Source: Atherinomorus stipes
Lineage: Eukaryota; Chordata; Actinopteri; Atheriniformes; Atherinidae
Reading direction: 5' to 3'
Assembly (NCBI GenBank): GCA_023101725.1
Contig: JALJCO010001245.1
Coordinates: 62,001-126,000 of the forward strand
DNA: 64,000 nt
The notes beneath the pieces are model-generated. The model ran no database searches. It worked only from the letters and a program-made list of their open reading frames with translations, and was not told the origin of the DNA. This document shows positions 10,139 through 22,244 of the stretch, piece by piece. Position numbers and translations under genes: made by a program. Numbering within the stretch: position 1 is the stretch's first letter; every line of letters starts with the position of its first letter.

Positions 10139-13100
10139 GTAAGGTAGAAAAACTAGAAGTAGGTCAGAATAATTAGTCTCTTTCTTTTTTGGCACAGTTT
10201 TTATAAGATGTTTTATGTTTATTATTTAAAAAAATTACAGTAGTATAAGCTTGTATATTCACAATCTTCCAGACAGATTGATGGAAGAACCTTCATCTTC
10301 AGCTTAATCAGCTTCATGTTTCTTGATCTGATCAAAATATTTACCTTTTTTTGATCATTTTCAAGAATTCTTGAATATAATTCAAGAAAATGACGTATAA
10401 AATATAAGAAAAGGTGGATGAAATACTGCCCCAGTTACTTAATCAGGTGCAACAAGATTGAGTGATCAAACACAACAGAGAGATGTGATCTATTGCACAG
10501 GAGAGGTCTGTTAAGTGTCAAAGGTTTAATGAGGACGTGCTTTTGTTGAACAGTCTCACCTGCCTAATTCCCACCATCTCTCTGAGCAGGATACCCGTGG
10601 TGTGGCATCTCAATAACAGCGCCGTGCTGCCATGGCACAAAGTGACATCAGATGGAAGTTTAGTGCTGCTGCGTGTCGACCAGTCGGCACAGGGCAACTA
10701 CAGCTGCTATGACAACAGTGGACTCCTCCTCCATTCAGTTGATCTCAGGCTGGGCCGTAAGTGCTGCTGGTTTCTTGGACAGTTTAACAGATTGTGTTTT
10801 GGTCTATTTTTATTTTCCTTTTTTATCTTATTTTCTAAAAAAAATATTTCATTCATGCTCTTCATATTTGTATAAACTATTTCTTAACATTCCAATTGAT
10901 TGTTTTCTGTCTGTAACATAAGAACCAGCGGCGAAGTCAAAACTTTGCTACTGGTGCTCAGAGGAAGTGGTCTTATCGGCCATCACAAAGCCCTCCACTT
11001 CCTGTTGCTGTCTTAAACAGGAGGTGGCTCCCTTAGGGAGCTTCCTTTTGAGGAACGGGGAGTTTTACATTGTGCTGGTCAGTCCTCCCCTCAATATTTT
11101 AGTTGATGAGAGGGATATCAGTCAAAAGTTCTCATTTTCAGATTAACAAAAACATAATCTTATCTAAAAGACTTCATAAAACAACAACCTCCCTCTCTGT
11201 CCTGAAGCACTGTGACTTCTGTTTCCTAGATCCCCCTGGGGCTCTGCACATTTCCTGTCGACTGACCAATCACTCACATGTTCGCTGCTACTGGAGGGAA
11301 TCTGTAAAGACCTTCTTGCCAGCATCGTACAGCGCCTTCCTCATGTAAGAGCAAGTCAAAGCAGGGGCCACGTGTTGAACGTAATGTGAATAGTCCTCTT
11401 TCTTTCCCTACATCCTTCCTTCGTTTCACATGATGGTGGCCTTGCAATTCAGCAGTAACAATTTAATTACAGTTTTCTAAGTTTTCCACATCTGCATATG
11501 TTGTGTTTCACACCAAGAATAATCCATAATATTTCCTTCTTTTCAAGGGGGAAGGAGAAAAACGAATGGAAGCCATGCAACATCGATGTCACCCTCAAGC
11601 ACTGTGATGTAGAAGACCACAGTTTCTACAACACCATGCATATTCTTAATGTCACGGAGACAAATGCTCTCGGGTCTCATTCAACATATTTCCATATGAG
11701 GATGTTTGAACAACGTAAGAACAAATACAGTAGAAATGTATGACAGACTCATTTTTAAAAGATGTGTTCAAATGGTTAAATTTCATGGCACACAGCATAC
11801 TTTTTTATTTTAAAAACAGATCAAGCAACTGGTACAATTCGCTCCTTCAGCTGAACAGGCATGAGTGATGTAGGGATGCAGTTATACTTACAAAGGAGCG
11901 GGTTGAAGTCTGACTCCAGCCAGTAATACAGGAATACAGCAAATTAGAGCCTGTTTGTTAGTGTTGCAGACATGCACACACAGATCAGAGCAGGAGGGCG
12001 AAGGCAGTAATTTCAACTCATTATATTCTTTTGTAGAGCTCGATAGAAACACTGACCAAAGACTGCAGCACAAAAACCGTCCTCAGTGCAGGAAAATATC
12101 AGCCTCTGCACTTAAGATCATATAACAAGTTCTTCTCTTTAAATTTATAATCAAAGTAAGGTCCGGACTGATATCTTGCTTTTTTGCAAACTTTTTTGGT
12201 TTCCTGTTTAGTTCAAAAGGAAAAAGAAAAAAACATGTCTACACCAAGATCAAAGCCGAAACAAGCTTTTGTCCCCCAAAATTTCCACAGTAAATAATTT
12301 CTGATGTGCATGCACCTTTTAGCATTTAAGATTTGCACAAACACTTAAAGGACATCCATGTCAGGAACTGTTGTGTTCACACATGTAAATTATGAAGATA
12401 TATGATCCTGATGTCACGCGTGGACGTGTGATCCAAAGGTGGGAACATCTTAATAAACACCACATAAGTCCGTGCAGCAGGCTTCAGTGAATTAATGGAA
12501 AGCTCTTATAATAAGATGACACTTCCTGCTAGAAACAAGCCAGTTCCAGGAAACACCGCATGAACCACACTGACTCTGCTGTACCCACTGAAACCGAAGA
12601 GCTGCAGCAACACTCCGTCATCCATTCGCTAAAGAAGAGCTGCTTTTTGCTTCATCACTTTCTCCTGCTGTGAGCGGACTTATTTACAAGAACGCAAAAA
12701 GTAGAAGAAACAAAACTGCTGAAAAAATTCAGCTTACATTATTTATTGTTTTTGATAAAACTGTGTTTGTTTGCAGTGAAACCGGACCCTCCAGAATCTG
12801 TTTTGGCAAAAAAAGTTGAAGGTTTCCCACAAAGACTGATAGTCTCTTGGAGTTACCCTTCTTCCTGGCCGAAGAACTATGTTTGGTTCCCCCTCCAGTT
12901 TCAGCTGAGATACAGGCCGCAGGGCTCTAAATATTGGTCACAAGTAAGTAAACAGTCTGAAGGATAGCTGTAACTCACAAGTGTGATCGTGATACATTAT
13001 ATTATATTAATATATTATACATAATATGTCAATTTAACATTTACTAGTCTCACAAATTCTGCCACAGTGGTTTTAATTCAGTTATATTCAGGAGCCAGAA

Positions 13101-16100
13101 CCAAAGTTTCCCACGTTTCTGTTTCCATCCACTGAGAATCCATTTTATTATTAGATTTTCTGCTGCCTTATGTAAAATCAAAATTAGTTTTCTGTTAAAA
13201 CTATCAATTAAATGTTTTTTTCTTCACTAATGTACTCATGATTGCTGCTTTGGCTAAATCAGTCTGGGCTTTGGTCTTCCTCCTTCAACGCTGCCGTCTT
13301 GTTTGCTTATATTTGCCATGTCTCCTCAACAGATACCCACTCAGGAAAATGAGGTGGTGATATTTGACGCGCTGGCAGGGCACCTCACCGAGGTTGAGGT
13401 TCGAGGCATGGATGAGCATATCTCAGAGAGCCAGTGGAGCGAATGGAGTCCCACCATTACCGGCAGGCCCTGGGAAGGTGAGAGAAAATTTAAAAATGCA
13501 GCTTCCTGTAAGCCAAGTCACTTTTTCAATAAACAAATGCTGATGTATATACAAGTATAGAATAATGATTTAATAAACACATTAATGAGAATTAATGACT
13601 GAAAAAAGCAATGATATGCAGTACATTTAATTTATACTGTATATAATAAAAATATTAACAAAAGAAACACCTTTTTAGGCCTAGTGGACAGAGGACTGAT
13701 GTGTGTGTGTGTGTGTTTGTGTCCTCTGCAGCCTCTACCACCCCCGACCCCACAGCGGACCCTGACAGTGATTTTCCAGACAACTTTCTCTTCACCACAC
13801 AGCCTGAAGCCCCCACCACAAAGTCATATAGTAAGAGTCATTTCCTTCTCCAGATCATAATTGCATTGTTGTCATGTAGAAGCAACTCTGCTTATGTTAC
13901 AAGTCAGTAATAACACGATAATAACACAACAGTAGTCTTTTTGTTTACACTACACATCCTGTGCTGTTTCTATTATTACTACTTATTCTACAACTGATCT
14001 CACGGGTAACAACTTCCTGCTATTCAGACTAAAACAAACAATATTCTTGGCCATTTCTTGTGGGTTACTTGTTTGATGGGAAAAAAGAAAAAAAAGAAAA
14101 CTCCTTCAGCTTTCATTACTGATAACTAGAATTGCCAAGTCTTGATTTCCATTAGCCTGTGTGGTGTCACAGCTTTGTTTCTGTACAGAGTTGCTTTATT
14201 TTTCTTGATTGAAATCTTTTAATAATAATAGAAAAGTTAAACACTGTTTGGAGTCTCATTCAGCTGGTCTCAGTCATCCTTACTGGGGTTAATGTGTCTG
14301 TAGTGGCTGACCCATGAGTCAGTCTGATGTGTCATGTTCCCTGAGCAACTCTCTGGTTATGTCACGGTTGTTTAAGTGATGAGAAACTCCTCACTACATC
14401 AGTTCAGGTTAAATAGTTTTGCTGTCAGCTGAAACTCATTAATCACCTCATTACTTTGCACTGGAAGGTTCTTACTGGGCAGCGTGGTTAAATGCAGGTG
14501 GGGACTTTGTTTTGGCCCAGGTGGTGTGTGTGTGTGTGTGTGTCTGCAGAAATGCTGCCATCTGCTGGTGCTTCCCTTGTTTCTTTTTCTACTGTGTTGG
14601 GTGTATTTCTGACTTGCAGCTTCAAGTTAGCTTTTGTTTTTGTTTGTTTGTTTGTCTGCTGGTTGCATTATTGGTATTGATGAGCTGGGTCCAGGTTGTT
14701 TCTTTTCTACTTCTGCTTATTTATAGAGATGAACACATTTTGTACCCGTCCTGCACTTAGCACCTGATTCTATAAATAATGGCATCACGTTTTCATGATT
14801 TCTTGTTCACATTCGCGTCCTTGTCAGCGGTCGTGTTGCCTCTTGTCGTCTCTGCCACCACGCTGTTTTCAGTTTGGAGCATCTCTGTATTCTAAACATC
14901 ATCATAATGCTCTGGTGCAGAAGTTAAATTTAGCAAAAAAAGGATTCAAATAGTCTCCAGATATTAATGTGCATGGGTGTTGACAGAAATAAAACCGGAT
15001 GTGGTTCGATTAACATGAAGCAGCATTACCTCGTCTGGAGGTGAAGTTGGTAAAAGCTTGGATCAGGTTTGTTGTTTTTAAATTGTTTAAAGCATTCTTA
15101 CATGTTTCCTGACTTTGGGTTTGAATGCGGTCGATAATCCCGGGTATTACAGAGTAGAGAGAACAGTGCGAGTACCTCGTGTCTGTCCTCATCACCCAAT
15201 TACATATAATTGCAGTAAATGGTGCCTGCAGGGTGTCGTGTTTTCTAAAAGTTCTGGAGAAAGCAGCTCACATAAACACAGTAAAACCAGAGATGAAAGC
15301 CGCCTGTTGTTGCAAGCATGCGGGATGCACATAACTAGCACACACACATAAATACATGCCCACACACACACGTGCACAAGCTGCTGTTTTAGTGTGTTTT
15401 GGTGTGCAGATTGTTTTTTTTTTCAACATTTAAATTCATTTCAATCTTCTAGTTCGAAGTGATGTTTTCTCATATGTGTGGAAAGATGAGATGTTTTTGT
15501 AACTCATATCAGTGTAACTGCATGTTTGTGTGGAAATTATGATGGCAGATTTAAGATGAACTTTTAACGGGGGGGTAATTAAATACAAGACCACACACAG
15601 TTTTTCTTTCCCGTCTTAGTCTTTTTCATGCAAAAACTTTTAAGACACCAGATCAGAAATATTTTTTCACATAAACTTCTTTTTTTTAAAACCAATCCTA
15701 CTTTATTTTTTTTGCTTTCTGCGTACGTTTCCCTGCACTCTCCCACCTCCTCTGTGTGTTTCATCTCTGGTGTTGTTTTGCTTTTGTTTTTTCCACTCTG
15801 GCTTGTTTTTACTCACCCCCCCTGTTCTTCTCCGCTTCTTCCCACCCAGATTCTGGACTTGAGGATGACGGTAATTTGGGTTTGGTGATTCTCCTGGTTT
15901 TGTTCTCCATGTTCATCCTCACCACCGTCCTTTCCCTCATCTTTGTTGTGCGGTAAGATGCGCACACACAGATGTATGACCCACATGTGTGTGTTTTGTC
16001 GTTGTATATATTTTTATTTTATATCTGTGTAGCTTGAGATTGCATATGTTGGTGTTATTTCTTGCTCCCAGGATGCGACGGCAGCGGCGGGAACACGCCA

Positions 16101-16150
16101 CCAAGCAGGAACTCACCTCCATGGTGAAGATGAAGGCCATGCCCATTTAA
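10072..16150 (+). CDS. il11ra: Interleukin-11 receptor subunit alpha (nine exons; signal exon not certain)
   Basis: Exons: 10072-10138, 10590-10756, 11230-11344, 11548-11714, 12777-12943, 13333-13477, 13732-13830, 15850-15952, 16072-16150. All introns are GT/AG and phases agree throughout (1109 coding nt, about 369 codons without the signal exon). The protein has an Ig-like domain, a cytokine-receptor homology region with the paired cysteines (Cys-x9-Cys-x-Trp) and WSEWS box, a Thr/Pro stalk, one transmembrane helix and a basic tail of about 26 residues. GVQYG at the Ig start and LKPDPP before the second FN3 domain fit IL11RA; the close relative CNTFR is GPI-anchored, so helix plus tail argues for IL11RA. 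By family knowledge it binds IL-11 and recruits gp130 at the plasma membrane; it has no kinase. Introns over 300 bp (10139-10589, 10757-11229, 11715-12776, 12944-13332, 13831-15849) show no other gene. Confidence 0.9.
10590..10756 (+). CDS. il11ra: il11ra exon: remainder of the Ig-like domain
   Basis: 167 nt, phase 2 to 1, bounded by TCTGAGCAG and GTAAGT. It encodes the core Ig tryptophan (VVWHLNN) and the second Ig cysteine in GNYSCYDNSG, with NNS and NYS sequons. The intron that follows (10757-11229) contains a structured, exon-like GC-richer patch at 10922-11075. Confidence 0.92.
11230..11344 (+). CDS. il11ra: il11ra exon: first FN3 domain, N-terminal half
   Basis: 115 nt, phase 1 to 2. 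It carries the class-I cytokine-receptor signature Cys-x9-Cys-x-Trp (CRLTNHSHVRCYW), preceded by the PPG linker of the IL11RA/CNTFR group. An NHS sequon lies between the cysteines. Confidence 0.92.
11548..11714 (+). CDS. il11ra: il11ra exon: first FN3 domain, C-terminal half
   Basis: 167 nt, phase 2 to 1. It carries the second conserved cysteine pair (PCNIDVTLKHCD) and the N-x-T-E-x-NALG strand (LNVTETNALGS) that matches NVTEVNPLGAS in mammalian IL11RA. The donor is C|GTAAGA. Confidence 0.92.
12777..12943 (+). CDS. il11ra: il11ra exon: second FN3 domain, N-terminal half
   Basis: 167 nt, phase 1 to 0. The opening LKPDPPESVLAKKVEGFPQR, the WSYPSSWP strand and QLRYRP are hallmarks of the IL11RA/CNTFR second FN3 domain. 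The exon ends with a Gln codon at CAA|GTAAGT. The 1.06-kb intron upstream (11715-12776) is plain non-coding sequence. Confidence 0.95.
13333..13477 (+). CDS. il11ra: il11ra exon: second FN3 domain with WSXWS box
   Basis: 145 nt, phase 0 to 1. It contains ALAGHLTEVEVRG and the WSXWS motif as SQWSEWSPTITGRPWE. The paralogue cntfr covers the same stretch with two exons (69 and 115 nt), so one intron differs between the two genes. Confidence 0.95.
13732..13830 (+). CDS. il11ra: il11ra exon: extracellular stalk
   Basis: 99 nt, phase 1 to 1, a skippable cassette. It encodes a Pro/Thr/Asp-rich linker (TTPDPTADPDSDFPDNF, then PEAPTTKS) between the FN3 domain and the membrane. Stalks of this sort are where IL11RA is cleaved to shed soluble receptor in mammals. 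A (GT)n run at 13700-13717 sits in the acceptor region. Confidence 0.85.
13831..15849 (+). other. il11ra intron before the transmembrane exon
   Basis: About 2.0 kb with no exon-like sequence. It holds a (GT)n microsatellite near 14524-14543, an alternating CA/TACA patch near 15340-15372 and a long pyrimidine tract leading to the acceptor at 15849. Short open frames here are repeat-driven. Confidence 0.5.
15850..15952 (+). CDS. il11ra: il11ra exon: transmembrane helix
   Basis: 103 nt, phase 1 to 2. After an acidic lead-in (SGLEDDGN) it encodes about 25 hydrophobic residues beginning LGLVILLVLFSMFILTTV, and ends in the split arginine codon CG|G. It is positionally equivalent to the cntfr GPI-signal exon, which has the same phases. 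Confidence 0.9.
16072..16150 (+). CDS. il11ra: il11ra exon: cytoplasmic tail and stop
   Basis: It encodes a short basic tail (MRRQRREHATKQELTSMVKM, then KAMPI) ending TAA at 16148-16150. A GTGAGA donor starts at 16152, only one base after the stop, so the 3' UTR is probably spliced. Being so close, the downstream junction would not be expected to trigger nonsense-mediated decay. Confidence 0.88.
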
Positions 16151-16645
16151 TGTGAGACAGCGTGCATCCACTAAGTTTGAAGGTAGCTGACTTCATCTCT
16201 GAAACTACTTGTTAAGCTGACTTATTTGATGCATTTAACTGTGTATATGGGGAGTAAAAGTGTGTGTGTCGCTAATTAAAATCCAAATTACATATTTTCT
16301 TCTTCTCCGCCTCTCAGATTTGAATAACTACCACAAATTGCCACAAAAACCCAGTGAAACCAGCATAGCGATGTTTTGCTTTAGTAAGAGCCAAAATGGC
16401 TCAAAGAGCTGCCATAAATACTCTTCAAACTTCCCCTCAGATAGTCGGCCAACTTGTGATTACAAGGCTAGCGCACACACTCACACACTCTCAGATTATA
16501 ACCCTGTGAGTTTGCCACTGCTATTTAAATTTGTGCTTTTCAGACAGCACTTAATTATATTATAATTTATCCATGTTTTGCTCAGCTGCCTTTACTATCT
16601 CAGCTCTGCTGTCCCTTATGTTTTCTTCCATTTTTAATCAGCTTA

Positions 16646-16680
16646 TCTCCTCCTCCTCCTCCTCCTCCTCCTCCTCCTCC
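16646..16680. repeat. (TCC)n microsatellite
   Basis: About eleven TCC units directly upstream of the acceptor at 16691, so the repeat itself forms the pyrimidine tract of a likely 3' UTR exon. Confidence 0.9.
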
Positions 16681-17219
16681 TGCTGTCCCAGGTGTCTGCA
16701 GGCTGCCAGCTCCACCATTAAGTCAGCATCTTGCCTTTTACCTCTGTGACATGCTGACCGTCCGTATTCAGCTGCATTAAGCACATCGCATCCGAGACAT
16801 CCAGGAACACATGGACGATCACATGATCCAGCATCTAACAGCTGACTGAGTGTGTAAGTGGCTAACTGCGCTACCTGCACCGCACCGACACACTCCTCGC
16901 AGCGAAGACCTTCCCCTGCTCCCATCAGCAGACTCCTGGAGGATCTGCACCAGGACATTCTCTGACTCTTCAGCCGCTCCGGTGAAGGGTGCCTTTTGAA
17001 CTTTCAAGCAACAAATAAGGACAAAGAAGTGCAGCTGCCAAACAGGAGAAGACGGGATTTTGTTGTTGGGACAACTTGCCTCTCCTCTCCTCTCCTCCTC
17101 CACCCAGAACTTTCCATGTCCGTTTGTTTTACTTTCTTTGTGAGGAGAAACACATGAATCCGACTGATCATCCAACTGACTCAATGCTGTGAAGGAAGCA
17201 AAATCTCTGCCAGTCTGCG

Positions 17220-17223
<4 letters not shown>

Positions 17224-17260
<37 letters not shown>
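17224..17260. repeat. (TG)n microsatellite
   Basis: About 18 uninterrupted TG units within the probable il11ra 3' UTR. Confidence 0.95.
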
Positions 17261-17261
<1 letters not shown>

Positions 17262-20200
17262 TGATGCCAAAGCAGCAACAGTGGGCATTACAGCCTCGGC
17301 TGGGGGGAGGGGGCAGAAAGGGGTCGGCGACCTGCTCCTGGTCTGAGGGACATCATGGACATCTAGTATCCAGGGAGGGCAGGTTGGGTGATAACAGACT
17401 TTATCTCATTTATGATGAAAGATTTATGTTGCATGTTACTTCCTGTTATGTGTTCTGGTATTTTAAGTGCAGGTAGTCTTTTCCTTCTTCTGTTTTTATA
17501 CCTCTTTCCATCAATCCATCCACTGATTATGTTTATGTGTGACTGAAAGACACACAAGAAGAGAGAGAGTGAGAGATACTGGCCTGTCACAAATCACCAG
17601 CTTTAGGACATCATAGTTATTAAGTTAGAAATGAAATATAAACGTTATATATTGAGCTGTTAATTTCAGATCACCAATAACTTCTTTATAAAAGCAAATG
17701 TTGAAATTGGATGTAGAAAATGTAGAACCATTCAGACCAGTGAGAAAATATTTTACTCTTAGTTTCACTGTCTATCATGGTCGAATCTCCAGATAAAACA
17801 ATGATTTCATCTTTAAAACTGTAAAAGAAAATGTTGGACTTCAAGTTGGTTAAATATGGAAATCAAATAATAATTGATACCGACTTCTGGGAAGCGATTA
17901 AACATTTTCATTGCAATTGACATCACTGCACAAAATTCAGTAAATTTATAAGTAGTGTACGGCTTACTCATGTTAATCGTTCTGCAGTTGAACTAAACTT
18001 GAATTTTTTGTTTGCAAACACTTTAAGCTAATCAGCTTTTTAAAAGAAGTTTTCCATTTACAGCAGCAGCAAGATATTTCTCTTAAATCTCAACTTCTAC
18101 ATCAGTGAAGGATGAAAATTTCAGATCTGTTTGTGTAAAGGTAACGAGTTAGCGTTAACCTGTTTTCCTTCTGAAGATTTGGATCAATATCTGATAGTAA
18201 ATTTCCAGCCATCAGGTGAGAGTCCCTGGAATAGATTACAAAGCTCAGCATTTCTATAGGTTGAGGGAGGAAGTGAAGTTTTTAGAGAAAGTTTTTTTTT
18301 TTTAAAAAAGTATCTTAAAAAACATAATGCACTCAAACTTGTGCAAATATCCAGTAATTCTGCAGTTAAACATTTTCTCCTAAAAGTTCTGCAATGACGT
18401 TGAAACTGCAGAGAAGGTGGCTTATGATCAGCTGCAAGGCAATGACACGTTTAACCTTTACAGCATATAAAACCTGAAACCATCATTAAGTTACAAGTCT
18501 ACATCAGTATTTGTTGCGGTTCCAGACACACGTTTAAGAACCTGAAGAAAATCGTCTTCACAACTTTTCTAAACTTAGAAACTTAAAAAGAAGTGCTGCC
18601 GGAAATGTTTGACCTCACACCAGTTCATGCTGTCGTGGCAACAGTTCACACACGGGGGGGGGGGGGGGCATCCTGAGCCAGCTCCATTAAAAAGTGTTTC
18701 CATTAACTGGTTAATTATTCATACAATAACCTATTAACATGCCCAGCTTTGTTGAAACCACATGAGGAAAAAAGCCAAACCCCAAAAGTTGGAAATGAAA
18801 TGAGCCAATCATTATAAATATAGTTACTTGATGTAAAAATGTATATTTTATTACCAAAAGAAAATCATTAAAGACGAGTTAGGACAAGTTTAGTTTTAGT
18901 TTGGGGGGGGGGGGGTCTAGTTTAGATTGAAACACTTTGTTTTCCATTAATTTAAGTTGGATTCTTTGACAAAGGTGACTGGTTACTGGGATGCTTTCAG
19001 AGATGGTTGCAGGTTTGACACCCCCCACACCGCCCAGTACTAATGTTTGTTTTTGTCAGCCTGAAAGCCCCCCCCCCCCCCCCCCACTAGTTCTATGTAG
19101 CTTGGGTGGATGGAAATGAAAGTCAAAGAAAGTGAATTAGCTGAAGGTTTACGTAGGCTGGAGCTGCAGGTTTGCTGCGTAGCTTCTATTTCTGACGCGG
19201 TTCTTGCACATGAGCAAGGTGCTGTGTGGACAGCTGCTCTGGATGATGGATGTGGGCTTCAGCAGCACAGGAACCGGTCTGGATCCAGGAGCTGAATATA
19301 GTTGTTTTTATTTATGAGAGGACAGTAAATGTTTGGTGGATGTGAACAGCCTCGTCGCCACGCATCAACAGAGAGGGATGCTCGTGAGCTTCCGTAGCTA
19401 ACATAATGAGTTAAGTAGTCATCAGCTGGTCAGCTTGGCCTCAAGTTTATGTAGCCGGGTGTGTAAGCGGTAAATTAACAATAACAAATCATACATCACC
19501 AACTTGTGGAACATGTTTGACTTGTCCTGCTAGCATCTACCTTCTAGAAATACCTCCAATGAAGTCTACAAACTTGTGTGCTGGCCAGCTCGCTGCTGCA
19601 GATAGAATCCTGTCTTTCTTTCTTTTCAGAGGTCGCAGGCTCTACTAATCCAACGTAATGTTTTATTGACAGATTGTGTACTTTCAGAAACACAAGGTGC
19701 ATCTAAGTCAAACTTTGTCCAGTTTGACGACTGTATGTTCTTTAAAGCTAGCTCCACATATTATGCATGGATCCAGTTGAAGCTTACATGTATGTTATTA
19801 ATGTATATCACATGTTAAAACATGTTATGATGTCCGTCATGTTTATACATCTGTCCTTCTGGGGAGGTAGTTTCACAGACATGGTTTGCTCAGTCTCATA
19901 GAAATGACAAGCATTTAAATATTTCAGTACCTGACAGATACGGTGAGTTTGTGGAAGATAGAAAATGATCATTTTCATTCGTGTTTCTGAACGCAGGAAA
20001 CAAGCAGTGGTGACTGAGGAGAGTCCATGTCTGGAGAGCCGTCCCAGCGTTGTGTATTTGTGTTTTTCTGCCCAGTTATATGAAGCTGTGTTACTCTACA
20101 CTTACTGTACAGACAGCGTGTTTACTGATTTGGTCTTCATCTAACATGCTGTTTTACTTGTTTTCCTCACAATCATGCAAACAAGTCTTTTTTTGTTCGT

Positions 20201-20867
20201 GTTGCTTTGGTGCCAACATTTGACATTGGGTTCATTGTTTTGAACTTTTACAAACTAAAAAGTGTAAATTTAGCAATTTAATTTTATCCTCGGCCTGCTC
20301 TAAAGTTTTTTCCTGAATGAGCACAAGAATGTATATGAAAGCTCGGTTTTACAGCGGACTGTGAAGAGAGCCTCCATGTCATATTTGCTAATTTGATAAG
20401 TTATTTTCTAAAAAAAAACTTGACAGCAAAATGAAAGTAATTGTTGTTTTTTCTTTTTTTTTTTTTCCTTGGATGAATTAAATTTGACCTATAATCATTG
20501 AGACGGAATTTTCTGAGGGCACGGCGCAGTATCATTGACCGTTGTTTACCCTGGTTTTCTGCCTTCGTTATCCACTTCCTGTCTATATTCTGTGCGCCTA
20601 TTGAGGCACGTGACGACACATTTCTGTGTCACTCTGGTGGCGTTTTTTTCCTCCGTTTTCTGTGGACGGATTTGACTCAGTTTTCCGTGTCCTGTGCAGT
20701 CTGTGTCGGCAGATGGAGCCTGCGGGTTTTTGTTCTTGGAACTTAAATACACTCAGGCATCCACTCTCAGATGTACATAGTCTTTATTTTTTCTTGCTTT
20801 ATGTGTACAACAGATAGCACCATAAGCTGTTTTATTTTTTTCTCCCTGTCCTTGTATTTTTCTGTGA

Positions 20868-20873
20868 AATAAA
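20868..20873 (+). terminator. il11ra: Probable il11ra poly(A) signal
   Basis: AATAAA lies in TGTGAAATAAATGCTATTTT and is followed within 30 bases by T/GT-rich sequence (TTGTTTTCTGTTTGTAG), the layout of a cleavage site. It is the first clear canonical hexamer in a good context downstream of the il11ra stop that I noted. Confidence 0.5.
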
Positions 20874-20890
20874 TGCTATTTTATCACACT

Positions 20891-22244
20891 ATTGTTTTCT
20901 GTTTGTAGTATATGGTTAAAACTGTCAGAAATCTGACCACACATCCTCCAAAGCTTCTTTTATAAACTTTCCATCCTCTTGATTGGGAAAAATGCCTGAT
21001 GATTCCCAAATGTTAAAGCTGCCTTTGTGAAAAGTTTAAAGATGTCTAACTGGAAGGAAATTGCCTTTGTATTCTAGTCCCACTTCCCATTACACAAACA
21101 TGCAGGGCCCTGCATCCTCAGGGCTGGAGTTTTCAAACTGCATAAACATCATTTCTATTGTCTGTTTGGCCATAATCAACACAAACGGACCACTTCCACC
21201 TTTTTGTTGCAAAAGCATTCACAGACAAGCCTTTTGTTTTTTTCTGATTGACCAGAACTAGTACAACAATATAGTGGAGGGTGTCCAATGTATTCCAGAG
21301 AAAGTGACAAGCATGACAAAGTTATCAGGTAGTGGAGAAGCAGCTCGACCTCTTCCTTCCTGCACCAGCTCTGCTGGCATTCAGGACCTGAAGTACCAGT
21401 TCAACGGGGTCATTTAGAAATCATTTTGGGAGAAAAACGGGACTTTTTCCATGTAGAGTGACAACATTTTGCAGAATTTTTAGGGTTCATTGTCAAAAAT
21501 AAAGATTTAAGGTTTCTTTTTCTCTCCTAAAACCCCCCAGCTGAATGCATAATTCACACATCTTGTTCAGCTCTGTAAATCTGCATGCTAGGAGTAAATC
21601 ACATGCAACTGATCTCAAAGAGCCAAATCTGAATTTGTGACACCAAATCCTTTGTTTTTTAAGAAGACTAAATGATAGTAGGGATGGGGATATGGACTAA
21701 AAAATGTATCACAATAATTTCTTTTATTTATCATGGAAAAATAAAAAAGAAAAAAAAACAAAAAAAAAATTTTTTTAAAAATCTAAATTTTAAAACCCAA
21801 AAAAACAAAGGGGAAAATAAAAAAATTAAAGTTAAAAAATATGACAAAAAAAAAAAAAAAAAGAGAAACCAAAAAAAAAAAAAAAAAAAAAAAAAAATTA
21901 AAAAAAAAAAAAAAAAAAAAAAGTATCCCAAAAAAAAAAAAAATGGGGGTACAATCCCCCCACTGCATGGTAATGGATAATTCAGCATTTGCACAGACTG
22001 TCTTTGACTCCTTCTCGAGCCACACTGTTGAAAAGCAAGATAGGATCAGGTTTCCTGCTGAAAACATGTTTAGACTAAAGATGCTGGAGTTTCTACCTCG
22101 ATCTGAAGCAGCATCTCCCACGCCGAACATCCGAACCAAACTGTGATTCTCAAGAAGCCTCAGATCGCATTAACCCTGACAGAATGTCTCACAGCAACTA
22201 CACGTTTGTTTAGTGAACAAAATGATGAGATAGCAGCACGAAAG
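20891..22244. other. Convergent intergenic gap between il11ra and tmem267
   Basis: About 1.35 kb between the two opposed poly(A) signals. The left part is unremarkable non-coding sequence. The right part holds an abnormal A-rich tract (21737-21943). No gene is supported. Confidence 0.5.
21737..21943. repeat. Degenerate A-rich low-complexity tract
   Basis: About 200 bases consist almost wholly of A runs broken by occasional T, C or G pairs. It begins just after ATGGGGATATGGACTAAAAAATGTATC, which resembles one end of a hAT-type element, and ends before GGGGGTACAATCCCCCC. The odd mixture of long A runs and short G/C runs may reflect unreliable base calling as much as biology. The long frames that appear on both strands here are artefacts of composition. 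Confidence 0.7.

Larger units (their letters stand above)
16152..20890 (+). other. il11ra: il11ra last intron and 3' untranslated region
   Basis: After the donor at 16152, two good acceptors follow: one at 16316-16317 (CTTCTTCTCCGCCTCTCAG) and one at 16690-16691 after a TCC tract (exon from 16692). From there to the AATAAA at 20868 no coding exon was seen. A chemokine gene (ccl27/ccl28 type), found near IL11RA or TMEM267 in mammals, was looked for and not recognised. The region carries TCC and GT microsatellites and three homopolymer G/C runs (18654-18668, 18903-18915, 19068-19085). Confidence 0.5.

Noticed and set aside
10072..16150. Assigning the + strand receptor as a second cntfr
   Set aside because: It has a transmembrane helix and cytoplasmic tail and the GVQYG Ig start of IL11RA, while a clear GPI-type cntfr lies on the other strand.
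16152..20890. A ccl27/ccl28-type chemokine gene
   Set aside because: Expected from linkage in mammals, but no exon with paired cysteines and proper splice sites was seen between il11ra and tmem267.
21672..22139. Lys- or Phe-rich frames of about 100 codons
   Set aside because: They are translations of the A-rich tract.
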